Positions 1 through 11,517 of a stretch of DNA of 64,000 nucleotides are shown piece after piece; position 1 is the first letter of the stretch; each line of letters begins with the position of its first letter. The position numbers and the translations under genes are program-made. Source of the DNA: Prinsepia uniflora (lineage: Eukaryota; Streptophyta; Magnoliopsida; Rosales; Rosaceae); contig CM064872.1 of NCBI GenBank assembly GCA_032719365.1, forward strand, positions 22,669,758 through 22,733,757. Direction: 5' to 3'. The notes under the pieces are model-generated. The model did no database searches and was not told the origin of the DNA. It saw only the letters and a list, made by a program, of their open reading frames with translations.

Positions 1-2474
1 TGTGGTTCAGAAAGCTGAGTTAGTGAGTAGTTTGACTTTTACGACTTCTCGGAGTCTAGACCGTTGGTCAGTCTAGTCATGTCAGCTTTAGTGACGGGAC
101 TGCACTCCGGAGTCGAGGTTGTACTTATCGATTAGATCTAGGTTGTTTTCATACTACTTTAATTGTGATGGATAGTTGCTACAACTAAGGTCATAGACGA
201 CCTGGTAGACGACATTGGTTGAGTCGAGTTACGACTAGTTAGAGTTTGGTTGGACAAGTTATCAGGGTTGGTACTTGTCGATGGAATCCCGGAGTGGGGA
301 TACGGAGTAGTTAGTACGGGCTGTTGATTCCGTTGGATGCGGAGTCTCGATAGTGATGTCTATTGGTTGGGTCTGCACGAGTTTGTGGCAGGCACTACTA
401 CCGCGAGTGGTTGTAGTTATGGTTGTTAGGAATCGGGGACGTTCCGGCGACGTTTCCTTTTCTCGTATGAGTTGTCAGGGTGACTGTACCCAGAGTTGTT
501 GGGTACGATAGAGACAGAGTTTATCCAATTTGAGCAGAGGTACTGGGTCGTCGGTATGAGCAGAGATCCAGGGTTGTCTGATTTGCACACAGTGTGCTAG
601 TGTTAGTGATGGTGCTAGTACTAGAGCTGGTGCTGGTGATTGTGATGACGATGAGTCACAAGTAGGGATGTGACTCCATCGAGATAGGTATGTATTCGGT
701 ATTTGTGGTCTGGCAGTGGATCATGGATAAAGTTAGACTAGTTACGGACACATGTTAATGTCCGAGTGTGTTGGTTTCGACATGGTTGGACCTTTCGAAT
801 CGAGAGAGGTTCTGCTTGAGGTGACAAGGTAAGTGCTTAATTCCGCGTTGGTAATGGGTATTTTGAAGTCATTTAGGGTGACTTCTCATGTTCTTCTTGG
901 TGTTAGACGATGTTGGGTTACGTGGTGTGGTGAATGCAGTGAGTTCTTTTGTTGCATTCACATAGGATGAACTTTGGTGTCATTGTGTTGGATTATCCTT
1001 GATTTTCCTAGGTGGAATGCCAAGGATCGATACGAGGTAATTGGAGAGGACCTACAGTCTCAGTGTGTCTCATCGTTGACTGATTTTTTTAGATGTGGGA
1101 ACTGGTTGAGGAGTGATGTGACTGACGGAGGATTCAAGAGGGTGTAAAACCCTATGACCAGATTCCAGGTAGATTGTTAACTGGGGAGCATGTGTGGATC
1201 CTAGGTGGATTGGGATTGTGATGTTAAGGACTTTGGGCGTCGTGACGATCGAGGATCATGACGTTTATGGTCGGGTGACGTAGTGATGGATCTGGATCGT
1301 GATCTTGATGATCCAGATAGGTGAAGAGTTTATCTCTCTTACTTGGATACTTGAGTTGAGGATGATGGGACTGAACTTCCTTTCGAGGTAAATCTCGTAT
1401 GGTGTATTAATCGAACGAGTAGGTATCCGACGAGGTCGGATTTGGTCAGCCTTAGACGTATGGATGTTGGGATTGGCTTCCCTATGAAGTCAATCGAATG
1501 TAACGTGGCAATTGTCGAGCGGGTAACCGATATGTTCGAAATTGGTGCGTCTTGGTAGACGTGGATGACATTGGATGTCAGTTGGCATGAGTGGGTACGC
1601 CTTGGTGGGCGTGAGTCGGATTGGTACGTATGAGGTTACGTGGTTAAGAGTAGACGTTTTGGTTACTGGTCTGGTGACCATGGGACTCGAAATGAACGAT
1701 GGGTTGGAGTTCTGATCTATCTGGTACTGGATTGGACAGATGGACTCTAGAATTGAAACGTGATTGGCTAAGACCTAGGTTGTAGGTTGGTTGATGGATG
1801 GATGTACGTACCTTGTACGATGTTCGAGGTACGATACCGAACTGACTTGTGGTGCCTTGTGGTGGCAAATAGGATATACCAGGAGTATGTTGGTGAGCGT
1901 TTTGGTAGTTGGCTCAGTTTTGATACCATTGGTTTAGTGGAGGACGTGAACTGGACATTAGATACTGTGCACTAGGTCATAGTGTTCTGATGGGTCCAGT
2001 TACACGTAGGTCGAGTGAGATGTTGGTAAATGTCTACCCAGGTTAAGTGAGTTGGTGGTTAGTGTAACCACAAGTAAGTATAGTGTCGGTTTTCGACTGG
2101 CGACTGTCAAGTGGTGACAGTTTGTCGGATGTGTCAGCATGGATTGTTGTGTGAGGTCTGGAGACTCCCAGTGGGAGCAGACATCAGGATAGAGTGGTGA
2201 CTGAGGAAGGAACCATTGAGCTGTTAATATCAGCGAATTGGTAGAATTGTCAAGGGGTATCAACTTGGAACGTGTAATTACTGTCATTCGACGTGGTCGA
2301 GTGCAGTCGATGCGACGTGACTATTGGTGGAACGTCTGGTTTCAGACGAGTATCGTTCTGGTTAGTGCGTGTACTAGTGTACACGTGTTGTAAGGTCGAA
2401 TTGTTTTCCACGTGGTGGTTGTGGAATTGGGAAAGTTGGAATTTCGAGGATGAAATTAATTAAGGAGGGAAGGT
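1..2474 (+). mobile_element. 3' part of the internal region of a family-A LARD-like LTR element
   Basis: This stretch aligns by eye, in order, with the interior of the complete element further right (about 15080-17837). Shared blocks include the GTCTAGTCATGTCAGCTT block and the GGTATGAGC..GAGATCCAGGG block. It ends in the same polypurine tract, AAGGAGGGAAGG at 2462-2473, directly before an LTR start at 2475. No frame carries a gag, protease, reverse transcriptase or integrase motif; the longest open frames are below 100 codons and are not shared between copies. I read it as the interior of a non-autonomous Ty3/gypsy derivative whose 5' half lies outside the window. Family membership is well supported; lack of coding capacity is judged by eye only. 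Confidence 0.7.
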
Positions 2475-3547
2475 TGTAACGACCCGCCCCGAATTTCAGG
2501 ATTAGATTAGTGACTAATCAAGGATTAGTGAGATTAATTGGTGATTAGTGGGGTACTTTCAGACGGACGGTGCAAAATGACGATTTTGCCCCTAGAATGG
2601 GCAAAACGTTGACTTTCCATTCAGGAGGTCAAATAGACTTTGGCCGATAACTGTGACATAGTTTGGGATGTCACGAGTTCATAGACAGGTGGCACTTTCG
2701 ATTCCGACAGTCGAGGAAGAAGTTATGACGTTCGGAATTTCATGGGTATTTTGGTAATTTGGATAAAATGGGAAAATATTTGACTTTTGACCTGAGAGGT
2801 CCGATGGTCGAGGGCCAAGGACCGTTAAGTAGATCGGGTCAATACAAATCCAAAGACAGGTGGCACGCCAGAATCGAACTTCGAATGGCAAAGTTATCGG
2901 TCACGGAAGTTCGATTGCACTATGCACGCATTACAAGGTGGAGATACTTGGCGAAATCTAATTGGTTGACTTTTCAGTGTCGGACCCAAGGATGAGTGAT
3001 AAGTGTCACTCATCCTATTGGTCATTAATCCCAATTTGTGGATCTAAAAGGTGATTAGTGGGATTTATAATATAATAATGGTGTGGGGATTATTTTATAA
3101 TTTCTTCACCCACGCTCTCTCAATCTTGGCCCTCCATTCCATCACTCAATGCATCCTCACCGTCCACTCATCTGTTCAAGCTACCTAAACCTCACCTTCC
3201 CTCCCAACTTCAAACCGTGCACAGAGTTCATCTTCTTCATTCTACCCTTCTGAAAATTGAGAGAACAAACACACATAACTCCTACCATCATACCTCATAT
3301 GTGCTCGTGTGTGAGATTAAAAGAATGAGGGGTTGAGAGTGAAGGGGACAACGAGATCAGTGAGGGCCAACCGATGGGAAGAAAAACAGAGTGCAGTGTG
3401 TGATCGTGAAACCTCAACTCCATAAACCCTCGTCATTTTCCTGTGACGTCTGAAGACAAGTTGAGGGGGAAGCTATGACGAACCTAGGGGTGGCCACTGC
3501 CGTGCACGGCAGCGACGGTAGGTGACTTTCCCCGAAAATGTCAGTTC
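2475..3547 (+). repeat. Partial family-A LTR (3' LTR start of the leftmost element)
   Basis: It begins TGTAACGACCCG immediately after the polypurine tract, as a 3' LTR should. The first 50 bases contain the palindrome GATTAGT-G-ACTAATC seen at the head of other copies. The U3-like part has repeated 'cagGTGGCAC' blocks, and a TATA-like AT-rich stretch lies near 3066-3105. At 3548 a second LTR start (TGTAACAACCCG) replaces the expected continuation, so only about 1.07 kb of this LTR remains here. Confidence 0.65.
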
Positions 3548-6500
3548 TGTAACAACCCGTCCCGAGAACCGGGATTAGTGGAGTGATTAAGGTGGGATTA
3601 GCAGGGCTAATCGGTGGTTAGTTGGTCCCGATAAGGTCATTGGCTTAGAATGACGATTTTGCCCCTAGTTCGGGTAAAAAGTTGATTTTTAGTTCGGGTG
3701 GTCAGGTGGACTTTGACCGGTGACCAGGACATAGTTTAGGATGTCACGAACCCATAGGCAGGTGGCATGCTTGATTCCGACATCCGAGGAGGAAGTTGTG
3801 ATGTTCGGAAGGTTGGGGGCATAACCGTAATTTGGGTAAAATAGGGGGAATAGTTGACTTTTTGTATAATCGGGTTTTGAGATGTTGACCTAGGATGGTT
3901 AGATAGATCTCGTCGTCCTGAGTTCGATGACAGGCGACACGTATTCATCGGACTTACGAGGTGTGAGATACGGGTCTAGAAAGGTAGTGGCAAAACCGTA
4001 ATTTTGAGTTAAACAGAAGGGTATTTTGGTCTTTTATACCTGGGAAATTGTGCAGAGAGAAGGGCAGGTGGACGGCTGGGATGGAGCCATTGGTGAGAGA
4101 CTGGAGTGGATGGTGACACGTGGATGGCCACCAGAGGGTTCTAGGATTGTCTAAAATAGACACGGGCACATTTTGGGTGGATTTAAACCGTGCATTTGGT
4201 TTTGGGAGGAACAGAAACAGAGAGGTGAGGCGGTGAGGTTCTTGGTCGATTCAGTGAGGGTGTGAGGTTTGGGGAATGGTGAGAGTGACAGAGAGGAGAA
4301 GAATAGCTGGTAATTGGGTTTTGGGAGTGAAATCGTGGGGGATAAGTGCTGGTGGTGAGGTCTGAATTTCAGAGAAAACAGAGAGAGTTGCGGGACAGAG
4401 GTGGTGGCTGTGCCGTGTGTTGGCTTAATTCAGGCTGAGAGAAGACTAGAATGGCTTTGTGGACTCCAGGGAGTGCGACGGTGTGCACGGCGGCGATCGA
4501 CAGCAGGTAATCCCTCACCCCCGTTCAGTTACTCTGTTTTTCCGTTAAGTTCAAACCGTGAGTCGTGAGTTTAGAGGACGAGTCGAGAGGTTTGGGGAGT
4601 TGGGTGAGACTCAGTGATGTCCTAGGAGCCGTCTACGGTGGTTGCCGTGACGGGGGAACGGCTGGTTGGCCGGGATGAAGAACAGGGGATTGATCGGGTC
4701 TTCCTTCGAGTTAGGGACGATGATATAGGGGTTGTGTTGAGGCGTCTGAGTAAGGGGAATAGATTGTGGAGGTTTGGACGAAGAGGATGGTGCAGAGAGG
4801 GAGGAGAATGGTGGCCGGACGGTGGAGAACAGGTCTCGCCGGTCCAGTTGCAGCGGCCGGTTCAGCACAGTGCACTCGAGGTTGCGGGTGACACTGTAGC
4901 TGGCGCGTGAGGCCCACGCGCAGCCACTTTGGGCGGCGCGTGGAGGCGCGTGCGGCAGTTCTGGGGAAAATGGTCAACATGGTTTTTGATCTAGGTGTTG
5001 TGGTGAGTCTATTGGAATTAGTTTCGGGTTAATCGGACGTCGTTTGAGGTTAGTTCCGCGAGGTCGAAGGTCTGGGGTCCCGGGTAAGGTACGCTTAGAA
5101 GTTCGGGAAAATTAAGGGGCTTTAGTATGAGTAGCGTGAAGTAGTTAGTAACTCCGTTATGGAATTTGGACAGGTTCGGGAAAGCCGAGGAATAGCGAAT
5201 GGCTGGGGACGGCGTAAATGCGCGCGTATCGAGGCGACGCTGAAATGGTCTGTGAGTGGACTTTGCTTTCTAACTCTTGATGCATGCATATATGTTTTTA
5301 TATGATTTCTATACTAGCTTCTATGATTTGATTTATAGTTGTGATGTTAGTGGTTTGTGCACGTTTTTCGAGGAAAATGACAGTTTTCACGTTTTACGAG
5401 GTTCTGATAACTATTGTAATTTGAACCTGGTTTTAATGGTTGATTTCGGGATTTGAAATACGGTTGGATTTCAAGGAAAGTAAAAGGATTTTGAAAAGTA
5501 TTTTCGGGCCTGAGGCCCAGTTCAAAGGTGTTTTCAGAAATGAGATCTCGGGTTTCGGAATCGAAATTCCGGGTGACGATTCGGGATTCGATTCGGGACT
5601 TGAAACGGATTTCGGGTTTGGGTTCGGAATGGTTATTCCGGATGCTAGCTTACGGAATGATGGTTGCGGACTCGGACCGGAAAATGAGAAGGAAATGAGT
5701 TCTGGGTCTGGATTCGGAATGACGGTTATGGATGCCGGAAGGGCATCAGACCAGTGGTTTCGGATTCGGGTTTGGATATGGAAATGGAAAATGATTCTGA
5801 ATGGTTTTGGATTGGATTTGCTGGATCTGGATATTGGGTTTAAAGACCCGGATATATGTGACGGGGGACCGGTCGGATTGGGTTTAAAGACCCGGATTGA
5901 GTTTAAAGACTCGGGAGTTTAAAGACTCGGATATATTGATTTTCCCCCGTAGGCCTTGAGTTTAAAGACTCGGGAGTTTAAAGACTCGGATATGATTAAG
6001 GCCTGGATTGAGTTTAAAGTCTCGGGAGTTTAAAGACTCGGATAGATCCAGCAGGTTCGATGAATGAGAATGTGTTTTGGGTTTTCACTGAGACTTGATG
6101 ATGTTTTGGGCAGTAGCCCGGATGAAATGGTTTCTATTGGTTATAATGGCTTCCGGTGATATTGGGGCTGAGGCCCGGGTTTTGGAAAAAGGAAAAATGT
6201 GCTTTGGTTTTCGTATATTGTTTTATGACGTAATTGATATGCATGCATTGGTTTTCAAAACGGAGGGTATAATTGTATGTGTTTTCTGATAACTGTTTTG
6301 AACTTGACTTTTATTTTTGTCCACTCACAGTCTTTTCGTGTTTTCGATACCCTCCAGGTTGTTGCGGCGGGGGCTGTCGGTTGAGAGAGATGGAGACATC
6401 ACATGCCCAATCCACAGTAGGCTCTGCGCACTCTGGGACGTTTAAGGTTGTTGAGGTGGTTGGTCTGGAACTCCCTTGTCCGACTTACGTGTCACACGGA

Positions 6501-6594
6501 GGTTAGGCGGTTGTTTAACCCTCATGTCATGCGTACGTTAGACGGGAGCGGGGTTTAGCCCTTAATCCCGAGGGATTAGGGGTGGGCCCTGACA
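3548..6594 (+). repeat. Full-length LTR, family-A type (about 3.05 kb)
   Basis: The LTR starts TGTAACAACCCG and ends GGGCCCTGACA, and is followed two bases later by an initiator-Met primer binding site, so it is a 5' LTR. Inside are a donor-like GGTAATCC at 4506, an acceptor-like TTTGGACAG ending at 5173, a donor-like TGTGAGTGGAC at 5251 and an acceptor CCCTCCAG ending at 6357. A minisatellite of GAGTTTAAAGACTC and GGGTTTAAAGACCC units lies at about 5838-6045. GCGCGTGaggccCACGCGC is at about 4903-4921. The 160-codon open frame at 5440-5922 is low-complexity LTR sequence, not a gene. Confidence 0.75.
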
Positions 6595-6596
6595 AT

Positions 6597-6608
6597 TGGT
6601 ATCAGAGC
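6597..6608 (+). other. Primer binding site, tRNA-iMet type
   Basis: TGGTATCAGAGC lies two bases after the LTR end at 6594. It is the standard complement to the 3' end of plant initiator methionine tRNA and fixes the orientation of this element as plus. Confidence 0.85.
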
Positions 6609-7517
6609 GAGGTTTTGAGGGTTCTGCGTGAGGATTGGTTTCCAGCGTCGTTGGTTCGGCGACTGGGGTGTTGTGGAACTACTATGGATGTGATGTCTCG
6701 ATGTGGAACAGCCCGTCAGCAACCTGGATACGATAGTGATAGTCTGTTCGAGGTGGTTAGATAGCAATGTGTGAGGGTGCTAGTCGCTCAGTACGCGATG
6801 CGAGGTAAGACGTACGTCGGTTTAAGACCGGAACTTTGGTGTGTTGGCACGGGTAGAAGTAACTTGGAAGTAGCCAGTGAGCTACGGATGGGTAGGCTGG
6901 TCGGCCTGAGGGGCCCGAGAGTAGTTCGAAGAGTAGAGCAGATGACGCTCAGTGAACCTAGGCTAGTCTGGACAGGTTTAACCATCGGTGGGATGAAGGT
7001 TGCCGGGATGGTCGGGGACCATGGTGAGTCTGTTGAAGGATGACGGGAAGAATAGGAAAGGAGTGACTATAACCGATCGATATGAGGTTATTGAAGGAGA
7101 GAACTCACAAGCTAGCGTTTGCCTTTAGGACTTTGTAGATTTATTCCGACAAGTGGTTGAAGTAACCACCGAGAGAGGAGCCAGCCAGTAGGAAAGTATC
7201 TGTGGTCGTACACGAGGATGTGCTCTGTGAATTCTATCGGGTACTCCACATGCGGTATTGTAAAATACCTTTGTTTGCTGTTCATAGAGTTTGCGTACTC
7301 CATGCAGCTGTTACATAGCTAGGGTTGACCGTGGTAATCATAGTTGAAGATGGAGTGAAATACCCAAGGTGGAGATGATAGATAGGGAACCCAGGAGAGG
7401 TTATTATTGACCGAGTGTTGATTACCAGATAAGAGACCCTAGGTGTCGGGAACTAGCTGTGGAATTTCGGGGACGAAATTCTTTTTAGCTGTGGAATTTC
7501 GGGGACGAAATTCTTTT
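6609..7517 (+). mobile_element. Internally deleted interior of the LTR element, ending in a 32-bp tandem duplication
   Basis: Only about 0.9 kb separates the primer site from the block GGAATTTCGGGGACGAAATT, which in intact copies lies just before the polypurine tract (compare 17800-17820). That block is present twice in tandem, 7454-7485 and 7486-7517, period 32. No protein motif is visible. The expected polypurine tract and LTR start do not follow; the sequence jumps to the middle of an LTR. Confidence 0.6.
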
Positions 7518-7789
7518 CTGGGCTTATAGTTTTGGAAATGATTTCATGAAATGGTTTTGGATTTGAAAAGGTAAACCCGGGAACGAGACCTATTTTTTTT
7601 GGAAACTCCCGGACTAGAAGTCCATTTTGCTACGTTCTCGGGCCAGAGGCCCAATTGGTTCTTGAATCGATTTCGGATTTGGAAATATGGATCGGGCATG
7701 AGACCCATTTTATTTACGAACTCTCAGACTTGAAGTCCATTTGATTTAACCAAGCATCGGGCCGAAGGCCCAGTTGATTTACGAATCGG
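7518..7789 (+). repeat. Internal LTR fragment with hairpin units
   Basis: The segment matches the middle of family-A LTRs (compare 43600-43760). It carries short inverted-repeat units with changing stems: GGAC..GTCC, GGGC..GCCC and GGGCC..GGCCC. It is cut at 7790 by an LTR end in the opposite orientation. Confidence 0.55.
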
Positions 7790-8012
7790 TGTCAGGACCC
7801 ACCCCTAGTCCCCCAGGATTAAGGGCCAAATCCTGCTCCCGTCTAACTTATGCATGACACGAAGGCTAAGCTGACATCCAACCTCCATGTGACACGTAAG
7901 TCGGACAAGGGAGTCTTGATCCAACCATCCTAAAAGTATCGGAACTTCCCAGAGTGCGCCGAACTACTGTGGATCACGGGTGTGATGTCTCAGTCTCTCT
8001 CGACCAACAGCC
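7790..8012 (-). repeat. Terminal fragment of a minus-strand family-A LTR
   Basis: It starts TGTCAGGACCCACCCC, the reverse complement of the LTR end at 6579-6594, and continues colinear with the reverse complement of about 6370-6594, including the CGAGAGAGACTGAGACATC block. It breaks at 8013, where a family-B LTR begins; the remainder of this LTR was not found after 10880. Confidence 0.6.
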
Positions 8013-10880
8013 TGATAGGACCCACCCCGATTATCACCCTGATAACCGGGACGAACCCTGCTCCAGTCTGACAACCCAACTCAAAAGACCGAAATAACCA
8101 CAAAAACCACTAAATATACATTGCCAGACCAGGGAGAAGTTATATTACAACTAGTCAACAGTAGCACAGAGCATAGTAACAGTACAAGGTAAGACAAAAA
8201 AATTCTTACTATGAGCTGACTACACGCGCAACGGGAAAACTCTATGCCTCCGCCTCTACCTCAACGTTAGCCCCGGCGCTAGCACCACGACCTTGAGGGT
8301 GTTAAAAACATTAAAAGCTTGAGTGGACTAAAAATAAGTGTTATAAAACCGTTGTAAAATAAACCAGGGTTCACCCTCCGTTTGAAAACATGCATGCATA
8401 ACCAAGTATCTTAAAACAACCATCTATACGAGGTTAAAATAAGCATGAAAAATACCAGAAATCAAAATCAAAGTTCGGGCACTCGGCCCTAAATCCATAA
8501 ACCCAAGTTATTCGGGTCACAGCCCAAACCAGTGAAAAACATTAATCATGCAAGTTTACTAGATCTCAAGTGTGCCCGAGTCTTTAAACTCAAAACCATG
8601 CGCAACAACCAGGCCTTCCCGGGATATCAATGAGTCTTTAAACTCAAAACACAATCACAGGCCTCGGGGGGTATCACAATCACCGAGTCTTTATACTTAA
8701 AATAGATACCGAGTCTTTAAACTCAAAACGTCTCAATCTAGGGCCCTCCCTCCGTCAATCAATCCGAATCTTTAAACTCAAAACCAGATCTAGCGGGTTT
8801 TTCTCTTTTTCTGGGTCTTTAAACCCAAAACCATTTTTCAAGCCGAAGAAAAATGCATCGAAATCCGAAAACCAAAATGGAAGTCTTCGAGAATCAAAAT
8901 CACGTTTCATCGAAATGGAACTTCCGCCCGAATTTCACTTTGAAATCTCAAATCATATCCACAAATCTCTAGAAAAACAGAATGCGTATAACAAAAGTCA
9001 TCCATCCAAAACTATCCGCAAAAGCTTAACAGAAATCATATTCTCGAAGTACGTGCAAATTCGATAACTCATATGGAAAAACGTACAATCAAGTAAAGCA
9101 AGAATATAGAAATCATAAGCATAAAAGCATATATCGAAAGTATAAAATCATATATCGAAACATAAATAAATAAGTAAAAATAGTTATGCATGCTCGGTTA
9201 GAAAACAAAAAGTCCACTCACTAGGCCTGAACGCGTCAATCGCGTCCCGTACGCTCCTCGGCTGCCTCAGGAATATCCTGACCTGTCAAAAGTTACCATT
9301 TCGAGTCACAAACACTTCATTTAAGCTTACCCTAATTTCCCCAATTTTTCGGGATTTTTAAACCTAATTAAACTAACCCCTAAACCTTCGAACACTCAAA
9401 ACTACCTCGAGACGGTGTCCGATCGACTAGAAACTGGTCCCAAAATGTTCGTTACATCGATTAGAGTGAAAACCGTGTCGTACACATCCCCAAAAGAAGC
9501 CCCACGCGCCGTCCAAAGGGGCTGCTCGTGGGAGCCACGTGCTGCTACAGTGTCATCGTCAACCTCCAGTGAACCCGGTTCAGACTGGTTCGGTCCGACC
9601 GAGCCGGCGAGACCGATTTTCACCCGTTTTACAGCAATTTTCAAACCTTTGTTTATCCTAAGCTTCGTCCTTGAATTTGAGATTGATTCCACTAATAAAA
9701 ACACAAAAAGGAACCCTGATCCTTACCTTCCAATCGTCGAACTTAAACCCAGAAAATTCAATTTCTGTTCCCAGTCACCAGCAGTCTTCTCAGGGCACGG
9801 GTTCGAACTCTTAGCTCAGTACTGAATTCCTTCAACTGTAAGGATCGATAAAACGGCTCAATAGCTTCCCAAAACCAACAACTTTCAATTGAAACCAATT
9901 CTGGAAAAACAGGGGAAACCGAAACCTTACCTGTTTTCTGGCCTCTGCCGTGATTCGTAGAGTCCACGAAGCATTCCTCAACTCCCTAATCACCCTCACA
10001 TACCAGCTTAAGCCGATTTAATCGATTGAGGCTGCACAACGATTCACAACTCCTTCTCTGTTTCTCTGATTTCCTTCATTTCTCATAGTCCCTTTTCTTT
10101 CAAATGCCTTCTCTAAGCACTCTCATACACAACACAACCCTTCTCTGGTCTCTCACAAACCACCACAAAGAATCACACGACTCACACTTTTGAGAGAATG
10201 GTCGATAGCCTCTCTGCCTCTCTGTTTTCTCACCTGATCGATGAACCCAGACGTTTTAAAATTAAAAACACGGCCGACTTGGCTAGAAGCCACTGGAAAT
10301 AGGCCATGTGTCCTCCAATCTGTGGTTCAGCCCTCACAAAATATCCAATTACCTCAGCCCAAGTGTCCTTATCCGGTTACACAAATCCCAAAGTGCTAAA
10401 AGACTGATTTTCCCCTAAATGTAAAAATTACCATTTTACCCCTCACGTATCTGACCCGTAACTTAACCGTTCGACGTCCGATGACGGCGTGCGGCTTGTC
10501 GTTGTACTCAGGACATCGAGACCTACCTAACGGTCCTCGAATTATGTGAAGAATGTTTTCCATGTAAAAGTCATCAATTTTCCCCCTTTTCAACCAATTT
10601 ACGAAATGTCCTCGACCTTCTGAACACCATAACTTCTTCCTCGGATGTCGGAATCAGACGTGCCACCTGTCTACAAACTCGTGACGTCCTGAACTACGTC
10701 ACGGTCATCGGTCAAAGTCCATTTGACCGCCCAAACTAAAAGTCAACATTTTGCCCATTCTAGAGGCAAAATCGTCATTCTGCACCGTCCGTCCAAAAGT
10801 ATCCAACTAATCACCAATTATCTTTGTTAATCCGTCATTAACCACTAATCTAATCCCGACTTCCGGGATGGGTCGTTACA
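8013..10880 (-). repeat. Near-complete family-B LTR, minus strand (about 2.87 kb)
   Basis: Read on the minus strand it starts TGTAACGACCCATCCC at 10880 and ends GGTCCTATCA at 8013. It is colinear with the solo family-B LTR at 39972-42717, including the GAGGCAGAGGC block and the GAGTTTAAAGACTC array (here as GAGTCTTTAAACTC, about 8578-8840). A putative 61-bp middle exon lies at 9222-9282 and a donor-like CAGGTAAGG at about 9927-9935. Flanking bases (ACAGCC left, AAGTAC right) do not form a target duplication, so the insertion boundary is rearranged or the LTR belongs to a larger broken element. Confidence 0.65.
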
Positions 10881-11517
10881 AAGTACAACTACGAGTAGTT
10901 GAATGCCTTGAGTGGCAGGGTTTTGGAATTATTTTGAGATTCGAGGGATTTCCCCCTTGCGATGGATACTGGTTGATGATGGTGAGTAGAGTTACGATAA
11001 GGAATGGTCTTAGTCGGGCGTGACGACCCGAGTGGTAAGGTTGTGGTGAACCAGTGGCAGTTGCGGGTTTGGATAACCCGGACGACGGGGATGATTTGAG
11101 AAACCCCGTGGGAGGACTAGGGTTGGATTGTGAGTTCCTTGGAGCGGAACCCAGAGGAAGTGCATAGTTTCGGACACCTGAGTTGGTGGCCGTGGCTTGG
11201 GGCGATTTACGGCCGGACTGGAGATGTTGCTGCTAGGTGCAGCAGAGGTAGTGGTTGATTGGTGAGTGACTCTGGACGAGTCCAGTGAGAGTGCGGCGTT
11301 CGTGAGCATTTGGCTGCTCAGAGTTGTGGAGTACGAGGGAGGTCAGTTTTCCCGACCCGAGCATAGACGGAGGGTTTTGGCTTGGTAGGAGCAGAGGCTC
11401 AGGATTGGTGTGCTGTGACCACTAGATCGGAATGATGTGCCACGACCTGGGATATGTGTAAATGGTCGGATGGGCACATTGAGTCAAGGTTGTGGCCAGT
11501 TGTGAAGTGACGTTCTA
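10881..11517. other. Unassigned 637-bp stretch between two LTRs
   Basis: This moderately GC-rich sequence does not clearly match either LTR family or the shared interior. Its longest open frame is 99 codons on the minus strand (11010-11309), a Pro/Ser/Thr-rich frame without recognisable domain; I do not call it a gene. It may be degraded element interior. Confidence 0.35.

Noticed and set aside
5440..5922. 160-codon open frame, plus strand
   Set aside because: It lies in repetitive LTR sequence (GGATTCGG/GGTTTCGG runs); composition is Gly/Phe/Asp-rich from the repeat and homologous LTRs do not keep the frame.
5250..6330. Reading CTGTGAGTGGAC / GTCCACTCACAG as terminal inverted repeats of a DNA element inside the LTR
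   Set aside because: The motifs occur in every LTR copy without flanking duplications and the first fits a splice donor better. They are kept as part of the LTR layout.
11010..11309. 99-codon Pro/Ser/Thr-rich frame, minus strand
   Set aside because: No domain, no splice context and no second copy; composition matches the local GC-rich repeat-like DNA.
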